From assembly GCF_051713825.1 (NCBI RefSeq), contig NZ_JBIOQR010000001.1, forward strand, positions 2,542,001 to 2,606,000: a DNA stretch of 64,000 bases. The letters run 5' to 3'. The stretch comes from Enterococcus_K sp051713825. GTDB lineage: Bacteria > Bacillota > Bacilli > Lactobacillales > Enterococcaceae. Of the stretch, positions 63,032 to 64,000 are shown one piece after another. Below the pieces are notes generated by a model. That model had not been told where the DNA came from. It saw nothing but the letters and a program-made list of their open reading frames with translations, and made no database searches. Position 1 is the first letter of the stretch. Each line of letters opens with the position of its first letter. The position numbers and the translations under genes are program-made.

Positions 63032-63385
63032 GTGCTTCTTGATTTCACTAAAGTAAAGAACTTGTATATCGTCACTGGGAAAACAGACCTTCGTCGTGGA
63101 ATTGACGGATTGGCGAGTCTCATCCAACAAGAGTACGAGCTAGATGTTTATTCAGATGCCCTCTTCCTTTTTTGCGGTAATCGATGTGATCGTTTCAAAA
63201 TTTTGTATTGGGATGGTGACGGCTTCCTCTTATGTTATAAAAGGATTCAAGATGGCCGACTCAAGTGGCCTAGAAAAAAAGAAGAGGTTCGACAACTAAC
63301 TAGTCAACAAATTCGTTGGTTATTTGAAGGGTTGGACATCGATCAACCCAGGGCGATAAAGCCAGGGAAAAGAGGCCAATTCTAA
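63032..63385 (+). CDS. tnpB: IS66 accessory protein TnpB
   Basis: A 117-residue IS66 Orf2 protein. VTGKTDLRRGIDGLASLI, LFLFCGNRCDRFKILYWDGD and GFLLCYKRIQDGRLKWP are the conserved family blocks. GTG start behind TAGGGAG. Intact. Confidence 0.93.
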   Translation: MLLDFTKVKNLYIVTGKTDLRRGIDGLASLIQQEYELDVYSDALFLFCGNRCDRFKILYWDGDGFLLCYKRIQDGRLKWPRKKEEVRQLTSQQIRWLFEGLDIDQPRAIKPGKRGQF

Positions 63386-63387
63386 TA

Positions 63388-63458
63388 GATAAAAACCGTA
63401 ATAAACATTGATTTAATGCGGTTTTTATCTGTTTTTTTGTTCTAAAAAATGGTATAAT
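63388..63458 (+). promoter_or_regulatory. Hairpin and extended -10 between tnpB and tnpC
   Basis: GATAAAAACCG (63388-63398) pairs perfectly with CGGTTTTTATC (63419-63429), followed by GTTTTTTT: a terminator. TGGTATAAT (63450-63458) just after is an extended -10. tnpC may thus be uncoupled from tnpAB. Confidence 0.6.
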
Positions 63459-63496
63459 AAAGGGAAGGAAAATAGATAGAATGGTGGTGGATTTTT

Positions 63497-64000
63497 TTGG
63501 ATATATCGACAGATGTAAGTTCAACAAATAACGTTGAGATTGATGTAAATGTCTTACTTGAACTTTTAAAAAATCAGACTGAAACGATTGATTCTCTAAA
63601 GAAAACCAACCAAGCATTAACCACCGAAATTCAACTACTGAATGAAAAACTCAACTACTTTATGAATCGCCAATTCGGGCGCTCAAAGGAAACTATTTCC
63701 TCAGATGTTAGTGGTCAATTAAATTTATTCACAGAGGAACTCGAAGAGGCCTCTATATTTACCGTACCCAAAGAAGAAAAACCGGCCCCTGAAAAAAAGT
63801 CTAAAAGGAAGAGTGGCCAAAAAGCTGAGAAAATCGCGCACCTTCCTTTAACTGAAATACACCATGAACTTCCACAAGAAGAACGTTCTTGTGAACAGTG
63901 TGGTACTCAAATGATTGATATCGGTACAACAAAATTACGTGAAGAGGTCCGATTCCATCAAGCAATGTTGGATCGATTGGCTCACATTCAACACACTTAT
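63497..64000 (+). CDS. tnpC: IS66 transposase TnpC (N-terminal part)
   Basis: Translated from the sequence: 168 codons open to the window edge, starting at TTG 63497 behind GGTGGTGG. A leucine-zipper-like coil (LLELLKNQTETIDSLKKTNQ and on), the FGRSKETI motif and a zinc finger starting SCEQCGTQM are the normal N-terminus of IS66 transposases. The catalytic DDE domain is outside the window. Confidence 0.92.
   Translation, partial: MDISTDVSSTNNVEIDVNVLLELLKNQTETIDSLKKTNQALTTEIQLLNEKLNYFMNRQFGRSKETISSDVSGQLNLFTEELEEASIFTVPKEEKPAPEKKSKRKSGQKAEKIAHLPLTEIHHELPQEERSCEQCGTQMIDIGTTKLREEVRFHQAMLDRLAHIQHTY

Larger units (their letters stand above)
62765..64000 (+). mobile_element. IS66 family insertion sequence (right part outside window)
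   Basis: Three co-oriented genes in the order tnpA, tnpB, tnpC are the hallmark of IS66. GTAAGTGCCTAATAA at 62765 fits the GTAAG start of IS66 terminal repeats and would put CTATTACC as the 8-base target copy just outside; this boundary is inferred, since the right end lies outside the window. The element lies next to the inverted-repeat segment. Confidence 0.85.

Overview
The window is a low-GC Gram-positive chromosome segment. Gene order and content (secA-prfB-ftsE-ftsX, pstS-C-A-B-B-phoU, hprK-lgt-gpsA-galU, ccpA/pepQ divergent pair, comFA-comFC-hpf, PTS genes under BglG-type antitermination, many TTG/GTG starts behind strong AGGAGG ribosome sites) point to a lactic acid bacterium of the Enterococcaceae (Enterococcus, Vagococcus or a close neighbour). 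The genus is an inference; no rRNA is present. Most genes lie on the minus strand.

Region by region. 1-7.4 kb is a beta-glucoside island: two tandem GH1 6-phospho-beta-glucosidases (the first cut by the window edge), a divergent RpiR-type regulator with TTGTAAA/TTTACAA operators, and a bglG-bglP antiterminator/PTS operon with a RAT/terminator leader and a cre-like site on its promoter. 7.6-13.5 kb holds a heterodimeric ABC exporter, YneF, endonuclease IV and an AEC permease. 13.9-18.7 kb has a class A penicillin-binding protein and ccpA/pepQ. 18.8-27 kb has YtxH and DUF948 stress proteins, galU-gpsA-lgt-hprK and a yvlBCD-like envelope-stress cluster. 27-32.1 kb is the high-affinity phosphate operon. 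Between pstS and cls lies a probable unannotated small RNA (about 32297-32494) with C-rich hairpin loops and its own terminator.

32.6-42.5 kb is housekeeping: cardiolipin synthase, ftsEX, prfB with its programmed +1 frameshift, secA, hpf and the competence genes comFC/comFA. 42.6-51.6 kb holds small regulators and enzymes (DUF7662, YvyE/IMPACT, GntR/UTRA, MerR plus flavodoxin-fold reductase, alpha/beta hydrolase) and a 1413-residue 2-hydroxyacyl-CoA dehydratase activase-like protein divergent from a TetR regulator. 51.8-57.9 kb has tRNA-Gln and tRNA-Tyr, DUF2969, a CBS/ACT protein and a livJHMGF branched-chain amino acid transporter with a near-perfect CodY box on its promoter. 58-61.7 kb has a ROK kinase, GNAT, yidD, a 58-residue EpuA gene, murA and DUF1146.

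The right end (61.7-64 kb) is accessory: a 436-bp segment bounded by 47-bp imperfect inverted repeats, a dispersed intergenic repeat found three times in the window, and an IS66-family insertion sequence (tnpA, tnpB, 5' part of tnpC) that runs off the edge.

Regulatory themes: sugar use (CcpA/HprK, cre, RAT, RpiR), nutrient starvation (CodY at liv, pst-phoU), and many compact bidirectional terminators between convergent genes. The most interesting undescribed items are the C-rich-loop small RNA, a second RAT-like element whose alternative stem would hide the bglP ribosome site, and the inverted-repeat element with its dispersed repeat family.
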